A stretch of 64,000 nt of DNA. Source: an uncultured Pelagibacteraceae bacterium. GTDB taxonomy: Bacteria > Pseudomonadota > Alphaproteobacteria > Pelagibacterales > Pelagibacteraceae. The notes under the pieces are model-generated. The model saw only the letters and a program-made list of their open reading frames with translations, was not told the DNA's origin and searched no databases. Below are positions 46,410-55,726 of this stretch, one piece after another (the stretch's first letter is position 1; each line of letters begins with the position of its first letter). Both the position numbers and the translations under genes were made by a program. Location of the stretch: the NCBI GenBank assembly GCA_902567235.1, contig CACFLX010000001.1, positions 99,655 through 163,654 on the forward strand. Reading direction: 5' to 3'.

Positions 46410-46867
46410 ATTTTGAAGAAAATTTAGCTAAGGAAAACATCAAATTACCAGATGCTCCACAGCCAGTAGGTTCTTACGTTGCATTTAAGAAAAGTGAAAA
46501 ATTATTATTTATATCTGGCCAAATTTCAATCGATGAGTCTGGCAATTTAATTAAAGGTAAATTAGGCAAAGACTTAAAAACTGAAGATGGGTATAACGCT
46601 GGTGTTAGATGTGCAGTAAATATAATAGCTCAAGCAAAAAAAGCTTGTGATGGTGATTTATCTAAAATTAAATCATGTATTAAGTTAACTGGATTTGTAA
46701 ATTCAACAGACAACTTCATTGAACAACCAAAAGTTATTAATGGAGCATCCGATACTATGGTCAAAGTATTCGGTGAAGCAGGTATGCATACAAGAGCAGC
46801 TGTAAGTGTTAATAGTCTTCCTTTGGGCGTTGCTGTTGAAGTTGATGCAATTTTTGAATTAAACTAA
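46406..46867 (+). CDS. RidA/YjgF-family protein
   Basis: A 153-residue Rid-family protein, longer than archetypal RidA (about 130) and like the YER057c-like subgroup. LLFISGQISIDESG, the helix AGVRCAVNIIAQAKKAC, KLTGFVNS and the active-site region AGMHTRAAVSVNSLPLG with Arg130 (the Arg needed for imine/enamine deamination) are present. PLP enzymes such as those in this window release reactive enamines, so a protective role fits. It ends the run starting at 40306. Confidence 0.87.
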   Translation: MNFEENLAKENIKLPDAPQPVGSYVAFKKSEKLLFISGQISIDESGNLIKGKLGKDLKTEDGYNAGVRCAVNIIAQAKKACDGDLSKIKSCIKLTGFVNSTDNFIEQPKVINGASDTMVKVFGEAGMHTRAAVSVNSLPLGVAVEVDAIFELN

Positions 46868-46868
46868 A

Positions 46869-48167
46869 TTATCTTCCAATACTAAAATAATTTATTTTAT
46901 CTTTTTTCATTTTTTGTACTGAATAAATATTTCTCATATCATAAACAATAAACTTATTTTTTTTAACAATTCTTTTAAAGTTGATCAGCTTAAATTCATT
47001 CCATTCAGTGTGAATAATAATGAGATCACTTTTTAAGCATGCTGAAGAAATGCTACTACAAAACTTAACATTTTTCAGTTTTTCAAAATCTATTTTTTTT
47101 CCTGATGGGTCAAAATATTTTATATTAGCTCCTTTTCTGTGTAGTCGTGGAATCATAAATAAGCTAGATGCCTCTCTCATGTCATCAGTGTTTGGTTTAA
47201 AAGTAACACCTAAAAAAGTAATATTTTTATTTTTAATTTTGTTATTAAATATTTTTTCAACTCTTTTTGTTAATAACAATTTTCTTTCATTATTAGATTT
47301 TATAACACTTTTTATTATTGATAGATTGGCCTTAAAGGAACTAGCTGTATCAACAATAGCTCTTGTATCTTTTGGAAAACAAGATCCACCATAAGCAGGT
47401 CCTGCACGCAAAAATCTTTCACCAATTCGTTGGTCTAAACCCATACCTGCAGATACATCTTTTATATCAACTTCAGTTTTTTCGCATAAATTTGCAAGTT
47501 CATTTATGTATGAAATTTTGGTTGCCAAAAAAGCATTTGATGCATACTTGATTAATTCAGCACCTCTTCTAGAAGTGTTAAAAAACCTACTAGTTTTTTT
47601 AATAATTGGTAAGTACAAAGATTTAAGTATTTTAATAGCTTTTTTGCTATCTGTTCCAATGACTACTCTATCAGGATAAATAAAATCTCTAATAGCCTCA
47701 CCCTCTCTTAAAAATTCTGGATTTGATACTACGTCAACAAGTTTTCTTTTTTTTAAATTTTTAAGAATATTTTCTATTTTATCTCCTGTTGAAACTGGAA
47801 CTGTAGATTTTGTAATAATAATTTTATATTTTTTTATAGATTTTTTTAATTCATTAGTAACTTGAAAAACATATTTTAGATCTGCTGAATAACCATTATT
47901 TTTTGTCGGCGTACCTACGCATATAAATATAATATCTGAATTGGTTACTGCATGGTTCAAATCTGTGGTGAAAATTAATCTTTTTTGTTTATAATTTTTT
48001 TTTAATATTTCTTCTAATCCAGGCTCATAGATTGGAATTTTTCCTGAATTTAAAGAATTTATTTTTTTTTTATTATTATCTACACAATAAACTGTGTTAC
48101 CTAAATCAGAGAAACATACACCACTGACTAGCCCAACATAACCTGTACCTATCATGCAAAGTTTCAT
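46869..48167 (-). CDS. ugd: UDP-glucose 6-dehydrogenase
   Basis: A 432-residue NAD-dependent dehydrogenase making UDP-glucuronate. N-terminal Rossmann MKLCMIGTGYVGLVSGVCFSDLG, VGTPTKNNG, TKSTVPVSTG, VSNPEFLREGEA and the catalytic cysteine in GPAYGGSCFPKDT are intact. It overlaps galU by four bases, which supplies its substrate. UDP-glucuronate would feed surface glycans or glycolipids; no glycosyltransferase lies in this window. Confidence 0.95.
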   Translation of the reverse strand: MKLCMIGTGYVGLVSGVCFSDLGNTVYCVDNNKKKINSLNSGKIPIYEPGLEEILKKNYKQKRLIFTTDLNHAVTNSDIIFICVGTPTKNNGYSADLKYVFQVTNELKKSIKKYKIIITKSTVPVSTGDKIENILKNLKKRKLVDVVSNPEFLREGEAIRDFIYPDRVVIGTDSKKAIKILKSLYLPIIKKTSRFFNTSRRGAELIKYASNAFLATKISYINELANLCEKTEVDIKDVSAGMGLDQRIGERFLRAGPAYGGSCFPKDTRAIVDTASSFKANLSIIKSVIKSNNERKLLLTKRVEKIFNNKIKNKNITFLGVTFKPNTDDMREASSLFMIPRLHRKGANIKYFDPSGKKIDFEKLKNVKFCSSISSACLKSDLIIIHTEWNEFKLINFKRIVKKNKFIVYDMRNIYSVQKMKKDKINYFSIGR

Positions 48168-48979
48168 ATTTTCGAAATCTCTATTGATGAATTTGTATAA
48201 CCATCCATTGTTCCACAGTCTAAATATTTTCCTTTAAAATTATGACCAACAAAAGTATCTCCATCCTTTATTAATTTTCTTATTGAATCGGTGATATGTA
48301 TTTCGCCACCTTTACCTTTTTTTTGATTTTGTAGTTTTTTAAATATTTTTTTTGGTAGTATATATCGGCCAATAACTGCATTATTAGACGGTGCTGATTT
48401 AATATCAGGTTTTTCAACAACATCACTAATATAAAAATTATTTTTATTTATATTATTTTTTTTTGAATATATGCCCCATCTATTAACTGTTTTTCTTTTA
48501 ACTTTCATACTAGCCATAACAGAACATTTTTTCTTATTATGAATTAAAATCATATCTTTCGAACAATTTCTTTTTATTATTAAATCATCTGGTAGTAACA
48601 TTAAAAAAAATTTATCTTTTATTAAATTTTTAGTTTTTAAAACAGCATCACCTGTACCATTTGGATTATTTTGATAAACAAATTTAATCATTTTTTTATA
48701 CTTTTTAATTTTCTTGTATTCATTAATAACTCTTATATCTCTCTTCTTTTTGATTATTTTTTGGTAGAACCTATCATTATAAAAATATTTTTTTATAATT
48801 TCTTTTTTTTTAGAGATTATAAAAATTATTTCTTTTATTCCGGCATCAATACATTCTTCTATTATATACTCGAGGCCAACCTTACCATTTATTGGTAAAA
48901 GTTCTTTAGCATAAACACTTGTTAAAGGTAATAATCTTGTGCCTAATCCTGCTAGTGGTATTATTGCTTGTCTTATCAT
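48164..48979 (-). CDS. galU: UTP-glucose-1-phosphate uridylyltransferase
   Basis: A 271-residue nucleotidyltransferase. AIIPLAGLGTRLLPLT (5-20), KELLPINGKVGLEYIIEECIDAGI, GTGDAVLKTK and FLMLLPDDLI are the expected motifs, with EKP and a YLDCGTMDGY ending. It forms UDP-glucose for the adjacent ugd. The sequence is diverged and Lys-rich, about 20-30 residues shorter than the E. coli enzyme. Confidence 0.92.
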   Translation of the reverse strand: MIRQAIIPLAGLGTRLLPLTSVYAKELLPINGKVGLEYIIEECIDAGIKEIIFIISKKKEIIKKYFYNDRFYQKIIKKKRDIRVINEYKKIKKYKKMIKFVYQNNPNGTGDAVLKTKNLIKDKFFLMLLPDDLIIKRNCSKDMILIHNKKKCSVMASMKVKRKTVNRWGIYSKKNNINKNNFYISDVVEKPDIKSAPSNNAVIGRYILPKKIFKKLQNQKKGKGGEIHITDSIRKLIKDGDTFVGHNFKGKYLDCGTMDGYTNSSIEISKI

Positions 48980-49010
48980 TAGAATGTATTAATTAAATGG
49001 ATTACCATAA

Positions 49011-49823
49011 ATGATAATTTTTAAAAGTATAAATAAATTAAACAAAGAAGTTAATTTTAAGGCAAACGTAGGTTTTGTGCCTACAATGGGCTCATTACAT
49101 CACGGTCATATTTCGCTTATTAAATCATCAAAAAAAAACTGTAAAAAAACCTTGGTAAGTATTTTTGTAAATCCTTCGCAATTCAATAAAAAAAGTGACT
49201 TACATAATTATCCAAAAAATTTGAAAAAGGATATTTTGATTCTAAAAAAACATAAAGTGGATTATTTATTAATTCCAAGGATAAAAGAAATTTACAAAAG
49301 CAACAAAGATAAAAAAATTAAATTAAGTAAAAAAGACAAGATAATGTGCGCAATATATAGACCGGGTCATTTTGAAGGAGTTTTAGCAGTAATTAAACAA
49401 TTTTTAAAAAAAATTAAACCAAAAAATATTTTTTTAGGTGAAAAAGATTATCAGCAGCTTTTTTTAATTAAAAAATTTATAAAAAAAAATTTTAATATTA
49501 AAATTTTTTCTTGTAAAACAGTGCGTGATAAAAATAAAGTTGCACTATCATCAAGAAATATTTTATTAAATAAAAATGATCTTAAAAAATCATCCTATAT
49601 ATCTAATTTATTATTTAATTTAAGAAATAAATTAAAAAATAGCATCTCTTTTAAATATAAAATTAAAAATATAATTAAAGAAATTAATAATCTTAAAGAT
49701 ATTAAAATTGAATATTTAGAAATAAGAAATAAAAAAAATCTATCAAAAAAATACAACAGGAATAATTTTAAGATATTTTTAGCTTATTATAACAAAAATA
49801 TAAGGTTAATTGATAACTATTAA
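49011..49823 (+). CDS. panC: Pantothenate synthetase (pantoate-beta-alanine ligase)
   Basis: A 270-residue ligase of vitamin B5 synthesis. VGFVPTMGSLHHGHISLI has the ATP-binding HxGH; VSIFVNPSQFNK, PGHFEGVLAVI, FLGEKDYQQLFLIKKF and VALSSRNILL follow. Very Lys/Asn-rich and strongly AT-biased, with long A runs. It is a lone plus-strand gene divergent from galU (31 bases) and convergent with mgtE. Confidence 0.93.
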   Translation: MIIFKSINKLNKEVNFKANVGFVPTMGSLHHGHISLIKSSKKNCKKTLVSIFVNPSQFNKKSDLHNYPKNLKKDILILKKHKVDYLLIPRIKEIYKSNKDKKIKLSKKDKIMCAIYRPGHFEGVLAVIKQFLKKIKPKNIFLGEKDYQQLFLIKKFIKKNFNIKIFSCKTVRDKNKVALSSRNILLNKNDLKKSSYISNLLFNLRNKLKNSISFKYKIKNIIKEINNLKDIKIEYLEIRNKKNLSKKYNRNNFKIFLAYYNKNIRLIDNY

Positions 49824-49825
49824 TT

Positions 49826-51202
49826 TTAGTAAAATAAATAAGAACCAATACCAAGAAAGGATAAAAAACCTATAACATCAGTAATTGTAGTTACAAAAAC
49901 ACTAGATGATATTGCAGGATCAATATTCATTTTTTTTAAAGATACGGGAACTAATATTCCAAAAAGTCCAGCAACTATCATATTTAAAACCATTGAAATT
50001 GATATAATTAATGAGAGCGTTACATCGTTAAACCATAACTGAACAACACCAGCGCTAATAATTGCAAATATAATACCGTTTAATATTCCAATTGAAAATT
50101 CTTTTAAAATGTTTTGTGAAAAATTATTTTTAGTTAGTTCGCTGGTAGCAATGGTTCTTATTGTAACAGCTAACGTCTGCATCCCAGCATTGCCACCCAT
50201 TGAAGCAACTATTGGCATCAATACTGCTAAAGCAACAACTTTTTCGATATCTTCCTGGAAAAAACCAATAACTACAGATGCTATTATTGCTGTAAATAAA
50301 TTTAATAAAAGCCAAGTAAATCTTCTTTTAGTTTTTTTTAAAACACCGTCGGTAATTTCTTCATCACCCACACCGGCTAGTCTTAACGCATCTTCTTCTG
50401 CTTCTTCTTTTAATACAGTTAAAATGTCATCACTAGTTATCATACCAACTAATTTATTATTTTTATCTACCACACAAGCTGAATTTAAATTATAATTTTC
50501 AAATAGGTGACCAACTTCTTCTCTATCCATATCAACAGGTATTGATAATTGTGATTCATTCATTATAGAAATCATCTCTGCATCTCTTGATGTTCTTAAA
50601 ACCTTTGATGAAGAAACAGTACCAATAGGTTTAAATTCATTATCTACAATAAAAATTTCTAAAAATTCCTCCGGTAAATCTTTATTTTCTCTCAAATAAT
50701 CAATAGTTTGTCCAACTGACCAGTTGCTAGGTATTGCTGTAAATTCTCTTTGCATTATTCTAGCAGCAGAATCTTCTGGATAACTTAAACTTTCTAAAAG
50801 GACAAACCTATCTTTTGGTGGTAATGAACTTAAAATTTCATTTTTATTTTTTTCATCTAAATTTTCTAAAATTTTAATTGAATCGTCTGATTCTAAATTT
50901 TTTAATATATATACTATCGCATCTTGTGATAAATATTTGATAACTTCAGATTGAACAGACTCGTTGATTTCTACAAATACTTCAGGATCTATCTTGAAGT
51001 TATTAAGTTTAATTAAATTTTCTCTGTCATTTTCGTTAAGATGTTCAATAATATCAGCTGCATCAGCTGGGTGCATTTCTTTAAACGAATTAGAAATAAA
51101 AACTGCATCGTTATTAGCAATTTTATCTGTAACAACCTTGATATATTCTTTATTAAACTCAAAATTGACTTTTTTATCTTTTATTTTTCTTACTAAAGTC
51201 AT
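49826..51202 (-). CDS. mgtE: Magnesium transporter MgtE
   Basis: A 458-residue Mg2+ channel. The N-terminal superhelical domain (HPADAADIIEHLNENDRENLIKL, LPPKDRFVLLESLSYPEDSAARIM), a CBS pair (about 140-265) and a C-terminal membrane domain of five helices (from about 290) with VLMPIVASMGGNAGMQTL and VFVTTITDVIGFLSFLG are all present. CBS sensing of Mg2+ would gate the pore. Confidence 0.95.
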   Translation of the reverse strand: MTLVRKIKDKKVNFEFNKEYIKVVTDKIANNDAVFISNSFKEMHPADAADIIEHLNENDRENLIKLNNFKIDPEVFVEINESVQSEVIKYLSQDAIVYILKNLESDDSIKILENLDEKNKNEILSSLPPKDRFVLLESLSYPEDSAARIMQREFTAIPSNWSVGQTIDYLRENKDLPEEFLEIFIVDNEFKPIGTVSSSKVLRTSRDAEMISIMNESQLSIPVDMDREEVGHLFENYNLNSACVVDKNNKLVGMITSDDILTVLKEEAEEDALRLAGVGDEEITDGVLKKTKRRFTWLLLNLFTAIIASVVIGFFQEDIEKVVALAVLMPIVASMGGNAGMQTLAVTIRTIATSELTKNNFSQNILKEFSIGILNGIIFAIISAGVVQLWFNDVTLSLIISISMVLNMIVAGLFGILVPVSLKKMNIDPAISSSVFVTTITDVIGFLSFLGIGSYLFY

Positions 51203-51262
51203 AAAAAACCTTTATTTTTATATGGCACTATTAATGGATAATTTTTATATTACAATTCTTTA

Positions 51263-51883
51263 ATGAACATAGAGATAAAAAGATCAATAAAACCAGTAAA
51301 TTATTTAGACGCTATAAAATTTTTAGAGGATAGAGTCATTAAAATTAATAATAATCAAGCAAATGAACTAATTTGGATATTAGAACATCCTTCAACTTTT
51401 ACAGCTGGACCAAGCTCTAATAAAAGAGATATTTTAGACAAATCAATTGATATAATTAAAACTTCAAGAGGAGGTAAAATTACCTGGCATGGACCAGGTC
51501 AGTTAATTTGTTATTTGGTAATTAATCTTAATAATAGAAAAAGAAATATAAGGAAATTTGTAAATATTATTGAAAATTCAATTATACATTCACTAAAATC
51601 TTTTGGTATCAAATGTTTTAGTGATAGAAAAAATATTGGAATTTGGTCAAAATTAAACAATAAGGATAAAAAAGTTGGAGCTATAGGTATTAAAGTTAAA
51701 AGATGGATTGCTTATCATGGATTCTCAATAAATATAAATAATGATATTTCTAACTATCAGAAAATTGTACCATGTGGAATAAAAGATAAAGGTATTGCCA
51801 CTTTAAAAGAAATTAATAATCGAAATTATAATAAGCTCTCAGATGTAATTATAAAAAATTTAGTTACTAATCTAAAAATTTAA
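51263..51883 (+). CDS. lipB: Octanoyltransferase LipB
   Basis: A 206-residue enzyme moving octanoate from ACP to lipoyl domains. EHPSTFTAGP (41-50), RGGKITWHGPGQLICY (69-84), the catalytic Lys137 in KVGAIGIK and Cys171 in KIVPCGIKDKGIATL are present. It overlaps the end of the convergent rluC-like gene by 17 bases. Confidence 0.95.
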   Translation: MNIEIKRSIKPVNYLDAIKFLEDRVIKINNNQANELIWILEHPSTFTAGPSSNKRDILDKSIDIIKTSRGGKITWHGPGQLICYLVINLNNRKRNIRKFVNIIENSIIHSLKSFGIKCFSDRKNIGIWSKLNNKDKKVGAIGIKVKRWIAYHGFSININNDISNYQKIVPCGIKDKGIATLKEINNRNYNKLSDVIIKNLVTNLKI

Positions 51884-52778
51884 GTCTCTTCGTTTTTATA
51901 AGTTTTTTAAAATAATTAGGCAATAATGCTTTAAAAGTAAATTTTTTATTATTTATAATAAATTTTATTTTGTAAGAATGAAGCATTAATTCTTTATTTT
52001 TAGTTTTTAAATTTTTTTCAAAAGTATATTTATCGTCACCATATATAGGGTGGCCAATAAGAGAAAGTTGTTTTCTTAATTGATGTTTTCTACCAGTAAT
52101 AGGATTCATTTCTAACAATGTACAGTTTGAGTTTTTATCAAGAACTTTAAATAAAGTTTTTGATTTCTCAGTGATTTCTTTTTTTCCTTCATATCTAATT
52201 AAATCTTGATCTAAAATACCTTTGTTAGTTTCTAATTCTCCATAACATATAGCTATATAAGTTTTGTGAATTTTTCTTAGTCTAAATAAAGAGGTAAATA
52301 GTTTTGCAGTATTTCTATTCTTGGCAATTATAAAAACACCAGAAGTGTCTTTATCTAATCTATGAACCGAGTATGGTTTGCTGTTTTCAAATATTTTACT
52401 TTTTGAAAAAATATCAATTAGATTTTTTTTTGATTTAGTTCCACCTTGTACAGCTATACCAGCCTCTTTATTTACTACTATAAAATTTTCATTATCATCA
52501 ATAATTAAATCTTCATTCTCTTTGATTACTTCATCAGAAGGTTTAAATTTTATATTTTTTTGTATAATTTTTTCTTCAAATTTAAGGTTATAAACGTTTA
52601 TAATATCTTTAACTTTTAATTTAGTTGAACTTTTAGTTTTCTTTTTGTTAAGTTTTATTTTTCCTGCTCTTAGTGATTTTTCAATTAATCCCTGTGGTAC
52701 ATTGCCAAGGTTATTTCTTATCCATTTATCAATTCTAATACCTTCGTAAGAATGATCTACGATGTATGGCTTATTCAT
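51867..52778 (-). CDS. rluC: RluA-family pseudouridine synthase (RluC-like)
   Basis: A 303-residue enzyme with an N-terminal S4 RNA-binding domain (GIRIDKWIRNNLGNVPQGLIEKSLRAGKI, about 13-65) and a catalytic RluA domain with Asp142 in VHRLDKDTSG. The late segment NPITGRKHQLRKQLSLIGHPIYGD is typical of RluC/RluD. RluC (23S rRNA 955/2504/2580) is the most likely assignment from the S4 layout, but site specificity cannot be read. Confidence 0.85.
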   Translation of the reverse strand: MNKPYIVDHSYEGIRIDKWIRNNLGNVPQGLIEKSLRAGKIKLNKKKTKSSTKLKVKDIINVYNLKFEEKIIQKNIKFKPSDEVIKENEDLIIDDNENFIVVNKEAGIAVQGGTKSKKNLIDIFSKSKIFENSKPYSVHRLDKDTSGVFIIAKNRNTAKLFTSLFRLRKIHKTYIAICYGELETNKGILDQDLIRYEGKKEITEKSKTLFKVLDKNSNCTLLEMNPITGRKHQLRKQLSLIGHPIYGDDKYTFEKNLKTKNKELMLHSYKIKFIINNKKFTFKALLPNYFKKLIKTKRLKFLD

Positions 52779-52791
52779 CTATATTATGAAT

Positions 52792-53226
52792 TTATGCTGT
52801 GGCTACTTTTTTTTCTTCCGTGCTTTTTTTATTTTCTTTTTTTTTTCTATCTACTCTTTTTGCTTCAACATCTCTATCTACAAATTCAATTATAGCTAAT
52901 GGTGCATTATCTCCATATCTATAACCAGCTTTGATTATACGTGTGTATCCACCTTTTCTACTTTCATATCTTTTTGCTAACGTTTTTTTTACTTTATTTG
53001 CAGATTTCATATCTTGTAATTTAGAAGCCAATATTTTTGTATTTTGCAAACTATTTTTTTTTCCCAAAGTTATGATTTTGTCGGCTTGAGGTTTAAGTAC
53101 TTTTGCCTTTGGTAATGTAGTTGTTATCTGTTCATACTTAATTAGAGAATTAAGCATATTTTTAATTAATGCTTTTCTATGCTCAGAAGTTCTATTAAGT
53201 TTTTTATAACCAAATCTATGTCTCAT
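52792..53226 (-). CDS. rplQ: 50S ribosomal protein L17
   Basis: A 144-residue protein. [28 protein letters not shown] opens it as in all L17, then [12 protein letters not shown] and [27 protein letters not shown] Lys/Glu-rich tail ends it. It shares base 53226 with rpoA and is last in the minus-strand ribosomal run. Confidence 0.97.
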   Translation of the reverse strand: MRHRFGYKKLNRTSEHRKALIKNMLNSLIKYEQITTTLPKAKVLKPQADKIITLGKKNSLQNTKILASKLQDMKSANKVKKTLAKRYESRKGGYTRIIKAGYRYGDNAPLAIIEFVDRDVEAKRVDRKKKENKKSTEEKKVATA

Positions 53227-54254
53227 TATATAGCTTCTTCAAGTTTTTTGGATAATTCTGCAATGTTATCTGGAGGCCAATTAGGTATCTCCATTCCTAA
53301 ATATAATGACATAGTATTTAATACCTCTTTAATTTCATTTAAAGATTTTCTACCAAAGTTAGGTGTTCTAAGCATTTCACCTTCTGATTTTTGAACTAAA
53401 TCGCCAATATAAATTATATTATCATTTTTTAAACAATTCATAGATCTTACTGAAAGTTCTAGTTCATCAACTTTTCTAAGTAGGTTTTTATTAAATTCTG
53501 GTTCAGATGGTTTTTCTCTAATAACCACATCTTGAGGTTCGTCAAAATTTACAAACATTCCTAATTGATCTTGAAAAATTCTTGCTGAATAAGCAACTGC
53601 ATCCTCTGCTGATATAGAGCCGTTTGTTTCAATTTCCATGGTTAACTTATCATAATCAAGAGCTTTTCCTTCTCTAGCAGTACTAATAGAATATGAAACT
53701 TTTTTTACAGGACTAAAAAGTGAATCGATTGGAATTAATCCTAATGGTGGTTCTTCAGGTTTATTCATATCTGCCGACACATATCCTTTTCCATTTCCGA
53801 CATTCATTTCCATATGAAAGTTAGTTTTTTCATCTAAATTACATATAACAAGGTCAGGATTAAGTATTTCTATATCTGAAACTTGAGCGATATCAGATGC
53901 TTTTATTTCACCTGGACCTTTTGCATCTAAAATAAGTTTTTTGGTTCCTTCACTATTACTTTTTAATGCAAGTGATTTAACATTTAAAACAATATCAGTA
54001 ACATCTTCTCTGACACCTTTAATTGATGAAAATTCATGAAGCACACCATCTATCTGAATTGCTGTAACTGCAGTACCTCTTATTGAAGAAAGTAAAATTC
54101 TTCTTAAAGAATTACCTAAAGTCAATCCATAGCCTTTTTCTAGAGGTTCGGCTATGATTTTCGCATATGATTTATCATCACTTAATTTAATATCTAATTT
54201 CGCAGGTTTAATAAGTGATTTCCAATTTTTAATATTTACATTTGAAGTTTCCAT
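53226..54254 (-). CDS. rpoA: RNA polymerase alpha subunit
   Basis: A 342-residue subunit. The N-terminal assembly domain has [23 protein letters not shown] and [15 protein letters not shown]; the C-terminal domain (about 260-330) has [42 protein letters not shown], the UP-element and activator contact surface. It shares one base each with rpsK and rplQ. Confidence 0.97.
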   Translation of the reverse strand: METSNVNIKNWKSLIKPAKLDIKLSDDKSYAKIIAEPLEKGYGLTLGNSLRRILLSSIRGTAVTAIQIDGVLHEFSSIKGVREDVTDIVLNVKSLALKSNSEGTKKLILDAKGPGEIKASDIAQVSDIEILNPDLVICNLDEKTNFHMEMNVGNGKGYVSADMNKPEEPPLGLIPIDSLFSPVKKVSYSISTAREGKALDYDKLTMEIETNGSISAEDAVAYSARIFQDQLGMFVNFDEPQDVVIREKPSEPEFNKNLLRKVDELELSVRSMNCLKNDNIIYIGDLVQKSEGEMLRTPNFGRKSLNEIKEVLNTMSLYLGMEIPNWPPDNIAELSKKLEEAI

Positions 54255-54706
54255 TATACTCTCCTTTTTTTTGGTGGCCTAGTTCCATTGTGAGGCATAG
54301 GCGTTGTATCTTTTATAGTAAGAATTTTAAATCCTCTTGCTTGCAATGCTCTTAGTGCAGTTTCTCTTCCTGAACCTGGACCTTTTACTTCCACTGATAA
54401 GGTTTTCATTCCAGCTTCAAGAGCTTTAACTGCTGCTGCATCAGCCGCAACTTGTGCTGCGTAAGGAGTTGATTTTCTTGAACCTTTAAAACCCTTTTGT
54501 CCCGCAGATGCCCAAGAAATAACATTACCACTGGTATCTGCAATTGAAACTATTGTGTTATTAAATGTTGATTGCACATATGCAATGCCATTCAATATAT
54601 TTTTTTTAGCTTTTTTTTTCTTTGAATAAGAACTTTTCTTAGTTGGTTTATTTTTTTCTGTTGACTGGTCTTTTAGTTCAGGTTTTGATTTTTTTTCGTT
54701 GCTCAT
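54254..54706 (-). CDS. rpsK: 30S ribosomal protein S11 with N-terminal Lys-rich extension
   Basis: A 150-residue S11. The core starts near residue 38: [44 protein letters not shown], then [13 protein letters not shown] and the C-terminal [11 protein letters not shown]. About 25 low-complexity Lys/Ser/Thr-rich residues precede the core, longer than in the E. coli protein. The start may lie further in, but no other ATG occurs before the core. Confidence 0.95.
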   Translation of the reverse strand: MSNEKKSKPELKDQSTEKNKPTKKSSYSKKKKAKKNILNGIAYVQSTFNNTIVSIADTSGNVISWASAGQKGFKGSRKSTPYAAQVAADAAAVKALEAGMKTLSVEVKGPGSGRETALRALQARGFKILTIKDTTPMPHNGTRPPKKRRV

Positions 54707-54718
54707 TAATTATAAAAA

Positions 54719-55102
54719 TTATTTTTTAAGTGGTGTTAGTTTTTTACCTGCAATAGCAATTGCTTTTCCTTTTCTAGTTCTTGCATTACATCTAGTTCTT
54801 TGTCCTCTTACAGGTAATTTTTTTCTATGTCTTGATCCTCTGTATGATGCAAGGTCAATTAATCTTTTAATGCTTAAAGAGTTTTCTCTTCTTAAATCAC
54901 CTTCTACTGTAAAATTTTTATCAATATACTCTCGTATTTTTAAAATTTGATCGTCAGTTAATTGGTTAACTCTTGTTTTTTTAGGTATCTCTAAATCTTT
55001 ACAAATCTGATAAGAAAATTTATCACCAATTCCATAAATATATGTAAGTCCAGTGTGAACTAACTTATTTTGAGGAATATTTATACCTGCTATTCGAGCC
55101 AT
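54719..55102 (-). CDS. rpsM: 30S ribosomal protein S13
   Basis: A 127-residue protein. [25 protein letters not shown], then [39 protein letters not shown] is unmistakable. It follows adk by 54 bases. rpmJ, often just before rpsM, is not found in that gap. Confidence 0.97.
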   Translation of the reverse strand: MARIAGINIPQNKLVHTGLTYIYGIGDKFSYQICKDLEIPKKTRVNQLTDDQILKIREYIDKNFTVEGDLRRENSLSIKRLIDLASYRGSRHRKKLPVRGQRTRCNARTRKGKAIAIAGKKLTPLKK

Positions 55103-55156
55103 AATTTGTGATAAAATTTAGCCTTTTATATAAGAAGTTCTTTTAATGTCAATCTC

Positions 55157-55720
55157 TTATCCAGTGATAATTTGCTCAATTTTGCTTGAAATTACTTCGA
55201 TTTTTTCACTTCCATCAATTTCATAAAAGTTTGGATTTTTAGAATAGAATTCTAAGACAGGTTTGGTTGTTTCCATATAAGTATCATATCTTTTAAGAAT
55301 AGTGTTTAAGTCATCATCAGATCTTTTTTCTAAAATTTTTCTTCTCTCAATTCTTTTTATTATTGTATCTTTGTTTACATTTAGAAAAAAAATAAAATCT
55401 ATTTTTTGCTTTGAATGGTTTAACAATAAATCTAAATTTTTAGCCTGATTTAATGACCTAGGATAGCCATCAAATATTAATTTATTTTTTTTTTGAGGAT
55501 CAAATATAATATTTTTTATTAACTTGTTAACTATGTCATCGGTCGCAAAATCACCTTTAGAGATAATTTCTTCAATTTCTTTACCAATTTCAGATTTATT
55601 TTTAATCTCACTTCTTAGAAGATCTCCTGTTGAAACTTGATGAAGACTAAATCTTTTTACAATATTTTGAGCTTGAGTTCCTTTTCCTGCACCTGGTGGT
55701 CCAAAAATTACAACATTCAC
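55157..55720 (-). CDS. adk: Adenylate kinase (short type)
   Basis: A 187-residue kinase. P-loop GPPGAGKGTQAQ (7-18), STGDLLRSEI, LIFDGYPRSLNQAKNLD and RIERRK are present. The LID is short, without the zinc or long insertion of the 214-residue form. It converts AMP plus ATP to two ADP. Six bases downstream of secY. Confidence 0.96.
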   Translation of the reverse strand: MNVVIFGPPGAGKGTQAQNIVKRFSLHQVSTGDLLRSEIKNKSEIGKEIEEIISKGDFATDDIVNKLIKNIIFDPQKKNKLIFDGYPRSLNQAKNLDLLLNHSKQKIDFIFFLNVNKDTIIKRIERRKILEKRSDDDLNTILKRYDTYMETTKPVLEFYSKNPNFYEIDGSEKIEVISSKIEQIITG

Positions 55721-55726
55721 TTTTAA

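Noticed and set aside
47020..47394. 124-codon plus-strand open frame opposite ugd
   Set aside because: Antisense to a certain gene, no homology recognised.
46869..48979. ugd-galU pair as part of a capsule/O-antigen island
   Set aside because: No glycosyltransferases, flippases or polymerases nearby and neighbours are housekeeping genes.
55103..55156. Possible rpmJ (L36) between adk and rpsM
   Set aside because: 54 bases are too few for the 37-41 codon gene and no CxxC-type sequence is seen.
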